A DNA stretch of 64,000 nt from Stratiolaelaps scimitus (lineage: Eukaryota; Arthropoda; Arachnida; Mesostigmata; Laelapidae): NCBI GenBank assembly GCA_019614645.1, contig JABWDB010000004.1, positions 13,702,001 through 13,766,000 of the forward strand, written 5' to 3'. Under the pieces are notes generated by a model. The model had not been told where the DNA came from. It did not search any database and saw only the letters and a list, made by a program, of their open reading frames with translations. Of this stretch, positions 47,718-59,418 are shown one piece after another. The translations under genes and the position numbers were made by a program. Within the stretch, counting starts at the first letter, position 1; each line of letters opens with the position of its first letter.

Positions 47718-50700
47718 CGAAGGTAATAACCGAACGCGTTGCGGCCTCCTTCGACCGCGCTAATGTCGACCGCCTTCGCTGTGCGGCCGCTGCTGATTGA
47801 AGGCCCCCGTCATACAACGTAGACATCGGCTAATCCCACCAAAAATGCCCCAACACTTTCACCCCGCGTGGTCCGACCAGTCTCATCATTAAGCCCTATG
47901 AAGGACCCCCTCAAGCACCAGGGGCTCCGTATATGCATCACTCACGAGCGTGGTTAATTCTGATTATTCGTACATCATCATTATTATGCTATATACAGTT
48001 GTACTTAATAATAATATGTGTAGCGTGGTCCCAATAGTCGTGCATTTGGAGCCAATTTACGAACATCGTGAAGATGATAGATCCAATGAATATGGACACT
48101 GCGGGGTTCGAATACAGACTAAGCGCAGTATGGCACAGCGGCAATGTCACCGGCCGGCAATTGAGAGAGAATACGCTATAATGAACGTTTGGCAGCGTTC
48201 CGTTCAAGGCAATTTCTTTACAAATCTCATTTTCGGTGCCATTCATTCGGAACTAAATTTTCTCAAAATTCAGAAACTCTGAATATATCACAAGGTCAGC
48301 TTCGTCCTGCTGGTCAATTCGTGGCCGACACGAGTTATTAACAGACACACCAGCACTACAGCAACTTACCGTTATTTAAACAGGGCCCGCGTAGACTACG
48401 GCAAACTCGATTATATAACAACTGCATAATTCAGCCAACCAATGCAGCACAAGAATTCAGCATTATTCAAGCCTTGTACCGTTTACCGAATCCAGCCGGA
48501 TCAATGTTCCGTTGGTCGACAGTCTTGATTGACTCGACTGGCTGATACAACAATGGACAACGCCCTGACGAAAATCGTAGTATCCGTCTGTGAAAGGGCT
48601 GCTCGCACTAATTGAAAATGCAACCGTACATTGACACTATGCCACGACTTTAGAGTAACTTTCGCCTGTATCTCACGTACGCGTGCCACTGCCCGGGACG
48701 CCATTCAACGGTGCTGTCTCATCTGCAATGTATAATCTACTACCGTAATATGCAATGTATGCGTTATATATGTACTATCGATATAGCGGCAATCTTGCGC
48801 AACAACACGACGCCACTAGAAACATATACACAAAATTAGGCTTACAGTTGACCAACGCGTAAGTCTGTTGCCAGGAGAGAAACGGTTACAGGCTTATAGT
48901 TAGAAAAAAAGCAGCCCCACAATAGAAGTACAAGAAGCCTGTTCCAACTGTGCAGCAAGGACATGCGGTTCGATACGCTTTTGTTTGCTAGTTTCCGACA
49001 AACGGTATATGGCAATATTCGGTGTTCATTTGCATTTGTGTAGCGTCCCACAAAATCGATAGCGCTGTGCGTGTCGCTGTGTGCGTGTGTGCGTGTCACC
49101 AACTTTGATAACGCACGATTGTAGATGCGATTATATAATATCATTAAACAACTGGCCGCCTCGGCACCAGTCACTGTCAATCTCTTTGAAGATCGGTCTA
49201 CCATAGGTTGATCCGCGCCACCGGGGCCCAGGGCGCAGGATCCCTCCTTCTGCAACACCGCTGTACAGCAAACAGGCCATGCCATCGGCTCTCGCGGGGG
49301 CGACTTTGACGGTGCCGGCCTGACACCCCGTCCCCAACCGCGTCACTAATTACTGTAGGCATACAAGAAGGCATACAAGAATGATCTATATCATTGAGCA
49401 TGGCCGATGGTTGCATCTTAAGCGATTGTTCTCTTTGTCAAATACGTTCGTGACGACGATTCGCCGTTAAGCCCTACTAAACACTCACCACTACAGCATA
49501 ATATATTACTGCTGATGCAACTGCGCCCAGTGAACCACTTCACTCTGCTACACCGCCTAAGCAAATGGTGTACGCTTGTGTCTATATATATATATATATA
49601 GATATATAAACTCTCCCGAAATTATTTAACTGCGGCTCTGTCTCGTCCCCTTCTATAACCCTTTTCCACATTTGCATCGTGTTTGCAGTTGGTGGCTTGT
49701 TGTTCGTGTCTATCTGTCGGTCGGAGAATCTGTTTGCCCATGTAATCATTGTCATGCCACTGACCATTGGTTGCATAGCCGGCGGTGGCGATCGGCGGGT
49801 GGCTAGTTGCTTACTAAATATTTGTATAATGTGTAATAATGGTAGTGTATGTCACGCCAACGGAGCCGCCGGGCCTGGTGCTGGGATGCGTAGGTGCCAG
49901 CCTCACAGACCACAACAGCGAATCAACTCAAATCGTCATCTGCTGGTTTAACCCCCCTTCCTCTGTTTGTATGTGGTGTGGTGCGTCTTCGTTTAGTAGT
50001 TGATTTGATTTAGCTGCGATTCGATGCGATGCATTTATTCATAGCGCAGCGGTGGCAGGTTGGCCATTTGTGTCCGGCACGTCCGCCGGACCGGTCAATA
50101 TTCATACGTGTAGCAGGGGTGACGCCGAATTGTTTGGCTGTGCAATCAACGGCGAAATATTATATTATACGAGGAATCTGGCCGAAACGAACGACACCAG
50201 CGACGTCGCATACGAAATCAAGCAGCAGTTCGCGCGTCATCGAGCTCCTCGTCGAGGGACGATATCGTCCGTTACGGATTTCGCTGTACGGCAATTCAAT
50301 CGGACAGCAGTTGCAGGCAGGCTCTTCTTTCTCCCCGATCCGATTTGCTGTTCACTGCTCCGGGGGGTTCTGCTCTCAGTCACACTGATATGACTGTGCG
50401 TCGCCGTGCTTGCTACCGGAAGCGAAATGTTTAATCGAACTTTGCCCGGTCACGCTCCGTCACCAACGGTCAATGAATGGCGGGCTCGCGTACAGACGCG
50501 CGCACACTTTCCGAGAGAACCAGACAGTGAGACAGTCGAATGGCCCAACCAGATGCGCGCATACAGGCAACATGTATAGGCAGGTAGACAGGCGTTATCA
50601 CGTCTGACTGCAGCAGCATCAGGAGCGGCAGCAACCACAACAGCACAAAGCGTTTTTTTGTGGTGGTCATCTACCTACCCCCCCTCCCCGCCTGCTCATC

Positions 50701-51585
50701 GTTCACACCGTTCACAGCTGCTTTTGCCACCACTACCACTGGCGCTATCAGTACCGCGCGCCATTTAAATAATACCGAGCAACAAACCAATAGCGCACGT
50801 CATCGGCGGACAGCCTCGCCACGAACATGCTGCCCCCGAACAGTGCCAGCCAGCGCGACGCGGAGGAGCTGCTCGTCGTTGTGCTGCCGTCTAAGCAGAC
50901 TGTCGCGTCTGTCTAGTCAGACGACGGCAACGGTAGCCTGTGATGCAAATACTGCCGTTGTTGATCAGATCCCGTTGTGGTGGCAGTGCTTGGCTACGCG
51001 GTCGCTGTTGTTGTGACTGCTGATGCTGCTATTTCTGCTACAACAGCAGCAGCAGATTGTGAACGAGACCCGAGTCGTCGTCGTCGGCGGCAGCGGCGGC
51101 GGCGGTAGCAGCAGAACACAGATGTTGTTCTTGCAGAACCGGCGGCCGGCCTAGCGGTCGGCCTGCCAGCGATAAGCGAACGACCATTTGAGGCGGTTCA
51201 CGGGGCCTGAACAGTCCGCAGACTGTGGGGGTTGTCGTTGGCTGCCGGTCGCTGCTTGACGGGTATCTGGTTTTGCGCCGCGTGATGGTGTCATTAGATC
51301 TTGTGGCCACGGAAGGATTCAACCTCAACAGCGGGAACTGCACCAGCGGCAGCAGCACTGATTGTTTTTAATCAGTCAAACAATCAATCATACGATAACT
51401 AATTATAATGCGAGTTGTGGGCGTCAGTCGTATCAACTTCCGAGTACGAAGATATATATCTAGTGTGTATTGCGCATTGAGTTGTGTCGTATAATAAATA
51501 CACTGCTTGGTATAAATCTATTCCATCTGCGAAGTGCGCACTTGGCCATGATAGTTACAGTACTGGTAGTCGGTAGAGAGCGTCG
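47718..51585. other. Mixed stretch without a supported gene
   Basis: It includes a GC-rich patch on the minus strand at about 49190-49340 with frames open on both strands, (TA)n at 49583-49610, and CAG/CGG triplets at 51040-51115. At 50050-50390 both strands carry non-repetitive open frames (see findings). None has a secure pair of splice borders. Confidence 0.3.
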
Positions 51586-51587
51586 AG

Positions 51588-51720
51588 CCCGGTGGCGTGG
51601 TGCAGTCGGTGGAGACACGTAGGTGCACGGGTTCGATCCCTACCGAATGCACATTTGCATTTAGGGGTCCGTCTTACGAAACAATGCTAAAAGCAGTACC
51701 GTGGACGTTAAATGTTGGCT
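51588..51720 (+). repeat. tRNA-derived SINE-like unit
   Basis: An A-box-like TGGTGCAGTCGG (51598-51609) and a perfect B box GGTTCGATCCC (51630-51640) sit 20 bases apart, in the order of an internal RNA polymerase III promoter. The distance is too short and the arms do not fold into a full cloverleaf, so it is not a working tRNA. It is best read as the head of a tRNA-derived SINE. The 3' limit is uncertain. I see no clear A-rich tail or flanking duplication. Confidence 0.5.
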
Positions 51721-51970
51721 GAGAGTCAGCCCGAAAACATTTTAGTCGATAGAGAGAAGCTGATTATGAGGTCTAGGGTGGGGTGGTGGTGTAAGGCGCA
51801 TTGTGAGTCTGCTAGCACGCTCAGAGAGGATGTTGCAGAGGACTGTGTTGAGCATAACATCGAGCACAGAGCCCCTCAATTTTTGTTCGTATTCGCGAAT
51901 GAACTGTCGACGGTGAGCTTCAGTTTTTTACTTCTCGAGTCGCCTACTCAGCTGCTCCGCAAACAGAAGT

Positions 51971-52013
51971 CGTCTATGTACTTCCGCGTCTCGCCGCGGA
52001 CAGTACATAGACG
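51971..52013. repeat. 18-bp hairpin with one bulge
   Basis: The left arm 51971-51988 pairs with 51995-52013 through CGTCTATGTACT with AGTACATAGACG and TCCGCG with CGCGGA. C52001 is bulged and the loop is TCTCGC. It lies about 250 bases downstream of the SINE-like unit and could be part of that element or a separate foldback. Confidence 0.75.
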
Positions 52014-52757
52014 AGCTTGTTCTTTGCTCAGATGTACAGGTCTAAGACGTGCCTGAGATAGGCAGGCTTGACCGGGTCGAGATTGCGTTCTCAAATAACC
52101 GACACTCGGTGAAATTGTTGCGGATGTTCGTTACGTTTCGGGTCGGGGACAGGTAGCTTGTTCGACTGAAGCCTACTGCCATCACCTCCCGTGCTTCGAA
52201 GTCGTTGCCAGCTTCATCACGAAGTCCAACTCTTAACTCTTGCTATGCTGTCGCGTGAAGTGCTTGACCTCTTCATGGCAGTGCTCCTCGTGGATCTCAA
52301 GAAAGCTTTTTATTTTTTAATACTAACCTGAGCCCTCCCACGTTTTGACAGCCGAATACTGTTACTTAGCCATGCCAAATAAGAGTTGCAATTCATTTTA
52401 TAATAGTTTTTTTTTTCATTCAGTTTAGTCATAAATCTACGTCTTATATACTAATGCTTTTTAAAGTAAAATCCTTGCAAGTGACTGGTGCTCTTAAAGT
52501 CGAGCGGTGTTTATCAAACATATAATACCTATGTCGTAGTTTCAAGAGTCCCTTATAAATGCAAAGACAGATGCATGGCCCAATTTCAGTATCCGACAAC
52601 GCATTACGGTCAGGCACCAAAGGACATCCAGTAGCGTACAACAACTATGGAGGGAGGTGGAGGAGTATTTATTAAAGCTGATATCATCGTTGTCTGTGTG
52701 TGTGTGTGTGTTCACATAAATGGTGAATGGCAGCTAACGCCAATTAAAACATTGCAG

Positions 52758-52830
52758 AAAAGTGGCGTTCCCCGACGTGATGTATATGCGTTATGTCAGC
52801 ATCGAGACCCAGTGGGCAAGGCAGTCATAA
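52758..52830 (+). CDS. Possible short last exon, protein not recognised
   Basis: After acceptor AAAACATTGCAG one base completes a codon and 23 codons follow to TAA at 52828-52830 (KVAFPDVMYMRYVSIETQWA, then RQS). Wording is non-repetitive and aromatic-rich. It is short, a second frame (phase 0) is equally open through the same bases, and no upstream partner is linked, so support is thin. Confidence 0.2.
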
Positions 52831-54222
52831 TACTGCCTCTTCTATTCTTATGACTGTGCATAACAGCAGTTAGGGCAGTGTAGAGCTATGGATCTTCATC
52901 GCTTCATTGACCTGTGCCAGCAACAGAGAACCACGTTGCCACGCTGAGCAAGAAAGCCGACCCTGTTGGCTTGCTTATGCCCATGGTAACGTTTCTCGAG
53001 GTCGGTCCCCCAGCTCGCGCGCGACCCAGCCATTGGGGCAGTGTGCAGATCACGCGGCAAGCTTCTTCAGCGGCTTCGATCAGCAGCAGGTCTTCAATGC
53101 GAGGAGAGTTAGCCGCCACCGTCGTCGCCGCCGCCGCCGCCGCCGCCGCTACAGTGGCAAGGCTGCGCAGAGAGGGTTCGCGCACTGTGTATTGACAGCG
53201 TGGTGGTACCTTATCGGCCGACGGGGAGTCAGGCATTGCCGGCAATAACCGCTGCAAACGACAGCAAGCAACGGGACATCGCGACCCCTGGCGGCCGGAC
53301 GCGACGAGACAGCAGGGCCGAACATCGCCTGCAGAGGCGCGGGAAGTCTTCGGCACGACGGTCTTCACCACAAACCGGCGTACGGACAACCGGTGTCTCA
53401 GTTAGTTAGTTTCTTCGGTCCGGCAGCGCCGACGGGTGGTAGTCGACGCGCGGAATCTGTCTTCTGGCGGTGGAGTGCTCATTATACAACACGTTGAGCC
53501 TGCCATAAACATCGGTTCTGTCCTTAGATAACCTAATATATAGATCATTGCCGTTTTCCTCTATCCTACTCTGTTCTATCCTGTCCTCGTTTTAGGTTTC
53601 TCTCCCAAGTCTGGTACCTTTCTGGTATTGTTAACCTAAGTCAACGTTCCCTAGACCTGCCATCACCTTATACGTTAGTTACCTATCTAGCCTCGCCGTA
53701 CCTGACCTAACCATTCCTCGTGGCTTGCACAAGTGCTGGGATCGATCCTCTTCTAGCGATCATCTAAGTGCATTGCTGCCATAAGTCCCGTCTACCTCTC
53801 TACGCTTGCTTACCTGCTTGGTAGTCCTCGACCTGTTCAACAGAAGCGGGTGGCAAACCTTCCGCGGTACGCTAAACCTTCGACAGTCATATATCGTCCA
53901 AAGTATCTATTTCAATACACTCGTTGGTGAGTTTAATTGTTGCATCTTTGTTCGTGTCGGGTGTATCGAAGCGAGAGAAAGAAGAATCGAACGATTTGTG
54001 CGTGATTTCACTGATCATCATAGGCTCGGCAGTCGTCACTCTAGTGGTGGCCGGCGTACGAATCTATTGTGTATACGTTGCTGAGTTTTGTGGTGGACAA
54101 ATCACAGACACCTGTTGGAGCCATTGTTCAAATCATCCGAAACTGTCTGAGGGTGAAGGGCTCAGCTAACGCGTCTGTTTGTGCGACAGTGCGAGATTAG
54201 AGAAAGTGCGGTACGATTCGAG
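52831..54222 (+). promoter_or_regulatory. CpG-rich region upstream of a signal-peptide exon
   Basis: From about 52900 to 53460 the sequence is CpG-dense, with a GCC/CGC run (53121-53150), and is open in several frames on both strands, including 161 codons on the minus strand. This is typical of a CpG island rather than of coding. It precedes the first exon at 54223 by about 0.8 kb and probably holds its promoter and part of the leader. Confidence 0.35.
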
Positions 54223-54346
54223 ATGGGCCCACCCGCTCGTGCGAGGACTCTGCTACTAAAACCATCCCTACGGCTACTACATGGAGCCCGCTGGATTCTA
54301 ATTATATCGTGTCTCATAGCGGTGCACTGCACATCGACAGCTGATG
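54223..54346 (+). CDS. First exon of a probable secreted or membrane protein
   Basis: The ATG at 54223 (context GAGATGG) opens 41 codons and one base, ending at a strong donor ATG|GTGAGT. The product is a classic leader: a basic region (MGPPARARTLLLKPSLRLLH, then GARW), a hydrophobic core ILIISCLIAV, then HCTSTAD. The likely cleavage is after the Ser/Thr/Ala region near residues 37-40. The n-region of 24 residues is long, so a type II membrane anchor is also possible. Exit phase is 1. No following exon could be identified with confidence before the window ends, so the mature protein is unknown. Confidence 0.55.
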
Positions 54347-54653
54347 GTGAGTTATGTGATCTGATGTGTATGCTATTATATAATAGTTATCGTGCGACAG
54401 CGCTATCATACGTTCAATATGTGATGACACAGCAAATACTATTATCCCGTCCGCCGGTAAAAAAAGACCAAACGAGAAAGGCGGCTGTTTCGAACGTGCC
54501 CGGAGCACCTGCGAACCGGGATGGTGGAGCAGAGCGTGTTCGTGTTATAGTGTGCCTCTTTGAATATATTGGAATACGCTCCGATGGAGTAAGTTCCACT
54601 ATTTCTCCGAATACGCACTTGAGGACCCGTTTGAAGTCGCTCCAGCCTACCAT

Positions 54654-54703
54654 TCGATGAATCGCTTACATTCGAGCGATGTTGAATGTAAGCGATTCAT
54701 CGA
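54654..54703. repeat. 20-bp perfect hairpin with a 10-base loop
   Basis: The left arm TCGATGAATCGCTTACATTC (54654-54673) is the exact reverse complement of the right arm at 54684-54703, with loop GAGCGATGTT. It is about 310 bases downstream of the signal-peptide exon, in its presumed first intron. Confidence 0.9.
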
Positions 54704-55705
54704 TCGATGTAAATCTCTCATATTCATTCACAAACCTTTGAACTTCTACCCAGTTATGTATTTGACCGACTATATTTGATTTGGCGCTGAGAAGAAATAC
54801 GGGTTAGTCCAAGCGCATAACATTAGAATGAGCTTCTAGGTAAGACTAGGAATGAAGACGGAGAAACCTACAGATCGTACCTACAGCAAACTAGGGTTCA
54901 ACCTAACCTCCCGTGAAGAGCAAGTTTGGGCAGCTTTTACATTTCCTGCTGCAAAATCCAAGGAACATATTTTCACTGTCTCAAAGCAAATGTACAGTAT
55001 CTTGAATCGAACAGAGAAATCATTATAGACGACAAGACGAACATATCTACAAACGTTGGCAACCGCAATCAGCCGGAGAGTCTTCCCTCGGTTCGGCGTG
55101 CCCGTCTACTAGAATTCGCATTCGCGCGAGACATCTGTGACCAATAAGGCACGCAATGATCTATTGATCCTGAAGTAAAACACTGTTTTCATCAAAACTG
55201 AATACAATCAACATGAATGTCTGCCGCAATCGCGCCAGTGTCAATTCCAAGCATAGTTCACAAATGGATGAAGCATTTTGTTGCTTACCACTCAATAATT
55301 ATAAGAACTATATATATATATATAGTCAAAGCAATTGTGCACTCGCGCCGTAATCACCCCGTTGTATGAGCGAATTGATTTACCGTGTCGCTGTCGGCTG
55401 GACGCCGGCCAACACGAACACTCAGACAGATGCTTTGTGGAGACGCATTGTGATACATCGCCCCACTAAAGGGTTCATAACTTCGACAAGATCTTCGTGC
55501 GTATTTCATACTTCATCTCAGTGGAGGAAAGCGCGAATGATCGCCAATCGAAACTTGAATACGAGCATTATATGAAGTGAGAATTTCAAATATTCCCAGC
55601 CAATCATCCTCGTTGACGGCCTCATTCGCCAGCTAATCGCAATCGTTTTCCCGACTTATTATCATTATGATATATTATTCGTATTTATTATGTCTCGCTT
55701 AGACA

Positions 55706-55752
55706 TCGAACAGGATTCATGTATTGCATATTCGAACAGGATTCATATATTG
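55706..55752. repeat. Direct repeat, 21-base unit twice
   Basis: Two copies of a unit beginning TCGAACAGGATTCAT and ending TATTG occur at 55706-55726 and 55732-55752, differing at one base. The five-base gap gives a 26-base period, as in a short tandem duplication. Confidence 0.8.
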
Positions 55753-57721
55753 TTAATCTTCAAGGGGGCGAGCACCGTCACGACCCTCGCGGGATTCAGT
55801 CTCGCTTCAGATTATACTTATCGTCGTCTGTCATACATCGTGTTATGAATCGTACGAGCTTTGTTTAAATGAGCTACCGGCGCGCCTTCCGTTTGTGACG
55901 TTCCAGCGAGTTTCAATGAGGGAAGCGGCGCGATGAGACCGCTCTATAATACATAGTATCCTATGTAGAACCATGTTCTGGCGCGGAGCGGGAGGGGGAG
56001 AGCGGAGATATCTCTATTATCATGAGATCTTTGTATGGCACACTTTTGTGCATAGGCAGTAATGCTGTTCCTTCAGTGACTCTGCTTTATGGATTCTTCG
56101 TTTTTTTTTCTTCTTCTTCTTCGTCTTTTGTGTAATGACAAAAAGCGCTTGTTTCTGAAAGTGTGACACCTTCGTCTTATCTCATAGTGTGTGTGTGTGT
56201 GCGTATTCATGAATTGATAACCCAGTGGCCTGTCTAGCCATAAACAAATCCACGCTGATGGTTGCTCAAGCTGTGCCGTCTCGTCCAGCTCAATATATAT
56301 ATATATATGAGAAATATAAATTAGACCGAAAGACCTCCCTGTTTGAAATTCTGACGCCGATGTGATGATGTTCAGAGTCTGACATTGTAATTAATCCGCA
56401 TTGTATGAAAGGGGCCAAACATGGATTGCTTTTTACATTCACACGTTCTTAATAACCGTTTGACGTCATTACACAACGGCTACTTGTTGAAACCCGATAA
56501 TCGATACATAAATGTATAAATCACTTCACTTCATGGGCCCTTTCTTTGGTGTATAAAACAGTTCACGAAAACCTCACCACTTGGCAGCATAAATGACCAT
56601 TGGCTAAGTAATCATTAGCCAACAAACGCATGCAGCAGCCGTTTATTTAGCTAACTATAATCCAATTAACATTGTATTATAATTTTACGTTCAAGCCAAG
56701 TCGCGCGGATTCATATTTTCTCATTTCACATCATATGAACGTGCTTGTAAAGCTCATTCGTAATGTTGTCCGTATGAGTGGGCTACATTCGAATGTGGGT
56801 CACATGCACATATGTATGACATATTCAAATATGATATCATGCGTAAAATAACAAATATAAATCCTTATCCCATTATTGGTGGTGGATGTTGGTCATTCCC
56901 GGAGATCACTCATGTCCAGGGCTATTTGAATACACAAATGCCTACCAGCACCTTACGGCATTTTCGGTACCGTTCTGATCCCTACACGAGATACTTATTC
57001 AGAATAAACAGGATATCAAAATCCAACGTTTTCTAAAAATTGATCCTCATTGCGCTCGCTTTGGAACGCAAGTTGGCCAGGGCAAATACTGGCTGGGTCA
57101 ATTGGAGCGGTTAAACCAACGATATCTCAGGTCTCGCAGGCAGGCACACAATCATCTAAGCCCTACGTTTGTTTTGAGGTCGGCAGAGGCTTTGGCGAGA
57201 CCACTTGAACGTTATCAAGGGTCTTGAAAAATCTGCGTGAATTGTTTCTATTGGAACAACTTCCCTTCAATGTGTGGTGAAATTTAAATTATGCCGTTCA
57301 GTATGGATTAGGTCCGTCAGTATTAGGCCCCTGGTAGCACCACCAATAGGCTCTAAAATGAAATAAAACGACGAATCCAGCAATGGAAATGTTGCCATCG
57401 CCAGCATGAAGGAAGGGAACGTAGACACGCCGGTGTGTTAACCACCACAATGGATTATGCCATTTTCTTTCGTTGCCGGCCTGCTACGCGATCTACCCAC
57501 CCCATCATCGGGCATCGGTATCCATTATCTGTTTGCTGTATTTTGGCAGAAGGAAGCCTGAGCAGTATTGCTGACGCTTTCTGCCTGACTGGCTTCCAAG
57601 TTCCTGTGGTGCCACGGGCTGTCCGTCTGGTCGTTGTGGCACTGTGCGTGCCGTCCGTCACCAACGCTTTTGGTGCCCATCAAGTCAGGGCCGCCCGCTG
57701 GGCACAGTAGAAGGTTCAAAC

Positions 57722-57731
<10 letters not shown>

Positions 57732-57788
<57 letters not shown>
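57732..57788. repeat. Long (TA)n microsatellite
   Basis: About 57 bases of uninterrupted alternating A and T, the longest such array in the window. Confidence 0.95.
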
Positions 57789-57791
<3 letters not shown>

Positions 57792-59418
57792 GAAGCAGAA
57801 GTGCAAAACCCAACTAACGGGCCCCAACCGAGCAACGCCCCTAAGCACACCCAGACAAAACGGCGATGACGACAACGACGAAGTGAAGAACAACCCCGAT
57901 GGTCAAACAGCAATGTCCAGCCAGTCGGGCTAAGTGAACCCCATCGGCCAAGCCGAATCTAGACAAATCGACAGACACCCCAGCAACAGCGAACTGAGAC
58001 AGACACCCTGCAAAGCCAGCCCGCGAGCGAGTGAGCAACGAACGATCGATGCGCCCACTTCGACCCACCCTGCGCGTATTACACCCAGTTACACCCAACC
58101 CAATCCGATACCCAGCACGCGTCATGGAAGATACCATCGCGTCTGAGATCACACACACACACATATATACGTTTCGTTGCTGACCAGACATTGAAGAGCA
58201 GCAACAAGCAGACACACACAGGCTGACAGACGACACGCCATCAAAATCGGATAGACGAAACCGAAAAATCAAAAGCCACTTATTCCCAACTACCCCACGG
58301 CAAAGATTTCCCAGCAGCCTATGTCTGGCCGACGTCACGAGGGATAGCGGGGGCTGTACTTGGGGAGCGGCGGACGTGCGGCGCCGTCGGAGGGCCTGGT
58401 AGGTGTTGCTGGGGTAAGGCGGCTAATCACGGAGTCGTATGCAAAAACGCCACACACGCAATTACAATGCTAAGCAGCTCGAATGATGATTGCTATGCTG
58501 GTGGCGTCGGTGGTGGTGGTGGACACGAAGACCGCCATTATTGTGATTATGTTGATTGTTTATTATGACTGTTATTTATTATGTAAAATATGCTCCCCGC
58601 CCCGCCCACGGCCGTATACGATATGCCCACAAGTCCATTTATCTATTATCATTTGTGCCTATAGAGACACACTACGTGCAATGCGGCACACACAGAGAGA
58701 GAGAGAGAGAGACAATAGTAAATAAATATTGTCGCAGCTACGATGCGAGTGTCGGTGCTTACTTCGCTCGGACGTCGCAATCATTTCGTGAATTCGTTCA
58801 GAGGGAAAGGATCGAATGGGACGAGATCCGGCAATCACCAGTCCTATTCATTCGTTCATGGCCGATTTTATCGACCGCTACCTGACGACCGCTGCCTGAG
58901 GTCTGACGTCTATCCTGAACGGCAATGGCACTTCTGCTGATGTTGTAGCTGCCGTCGTTGTTGTCGTCGTCGTCGTTGTTGTTGTTGTTTTCGTTGTCCG
59001 TGCAGCGCAAAGAATTAGAAATTGCTGATTGTCAATCGTCACCATGGTAATGTGAGGTGAGCAAATGAGCATCAAGTGACGGCTCACGTTGCGTTGCTAT
59101 CAATTGTCGTGTGTCGTCGTCTGGTTGTGGTCGTGGTAGCAATTGCACGAAAATGAGATGCGTATTCATCATGCTCATTATCATCATCACGCAGAGTCAT
59201 AATTATAGACCCACCGAACGACTTGCCCTTTTCTGAGTAGCTCAACTAGCTGTCAAGTTAGTATAGCTCACTGTCATTAACAGCAGCAGCGGTCAACAAC
59301 AACAACAACAACATGATTGGACGAATAAGCACATGAGAGAATTAGCTAAGTCAAAGAGCATGATAGCAGATTATAGTACGGTGAACAAAATCTCCGTTGG
59401 AACAGTAATTTGAATGTA

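Larger units (their letters stand above)
54347..59418 (+). other. Probable intron, no supported exon
   Basis: It follows the signal-peptide exon. It contains the hairpin at 54654-54703, (TA)n at 55310-55323 and 57732-57788, a 21-base direct repeat at 55706 and 55732, CT/TTC runs near 56103-56125, AG repeats near 58694-58712 and GTT/GTC triplets near 58955-58990. Frames at 57435-57710 and 57525-57664 (minus) look protein-like but have no borders. Confidence 0.35.

Noticed and set aside
52904..53389. A 161-codon minus-strand frame with an alanine run
   Set aside because: Two plus-strand frames are equally open through the same CpG-rich block and there is no splice pair, so this looks like a CpG-island artefact.
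57435..57710. Protein-like frames on both strands beside the longest (TA)n array
   Set aside because: No acceptor-donor pair fits and neither strand shows a known motif. It could be a repeat but there is no support in the window.
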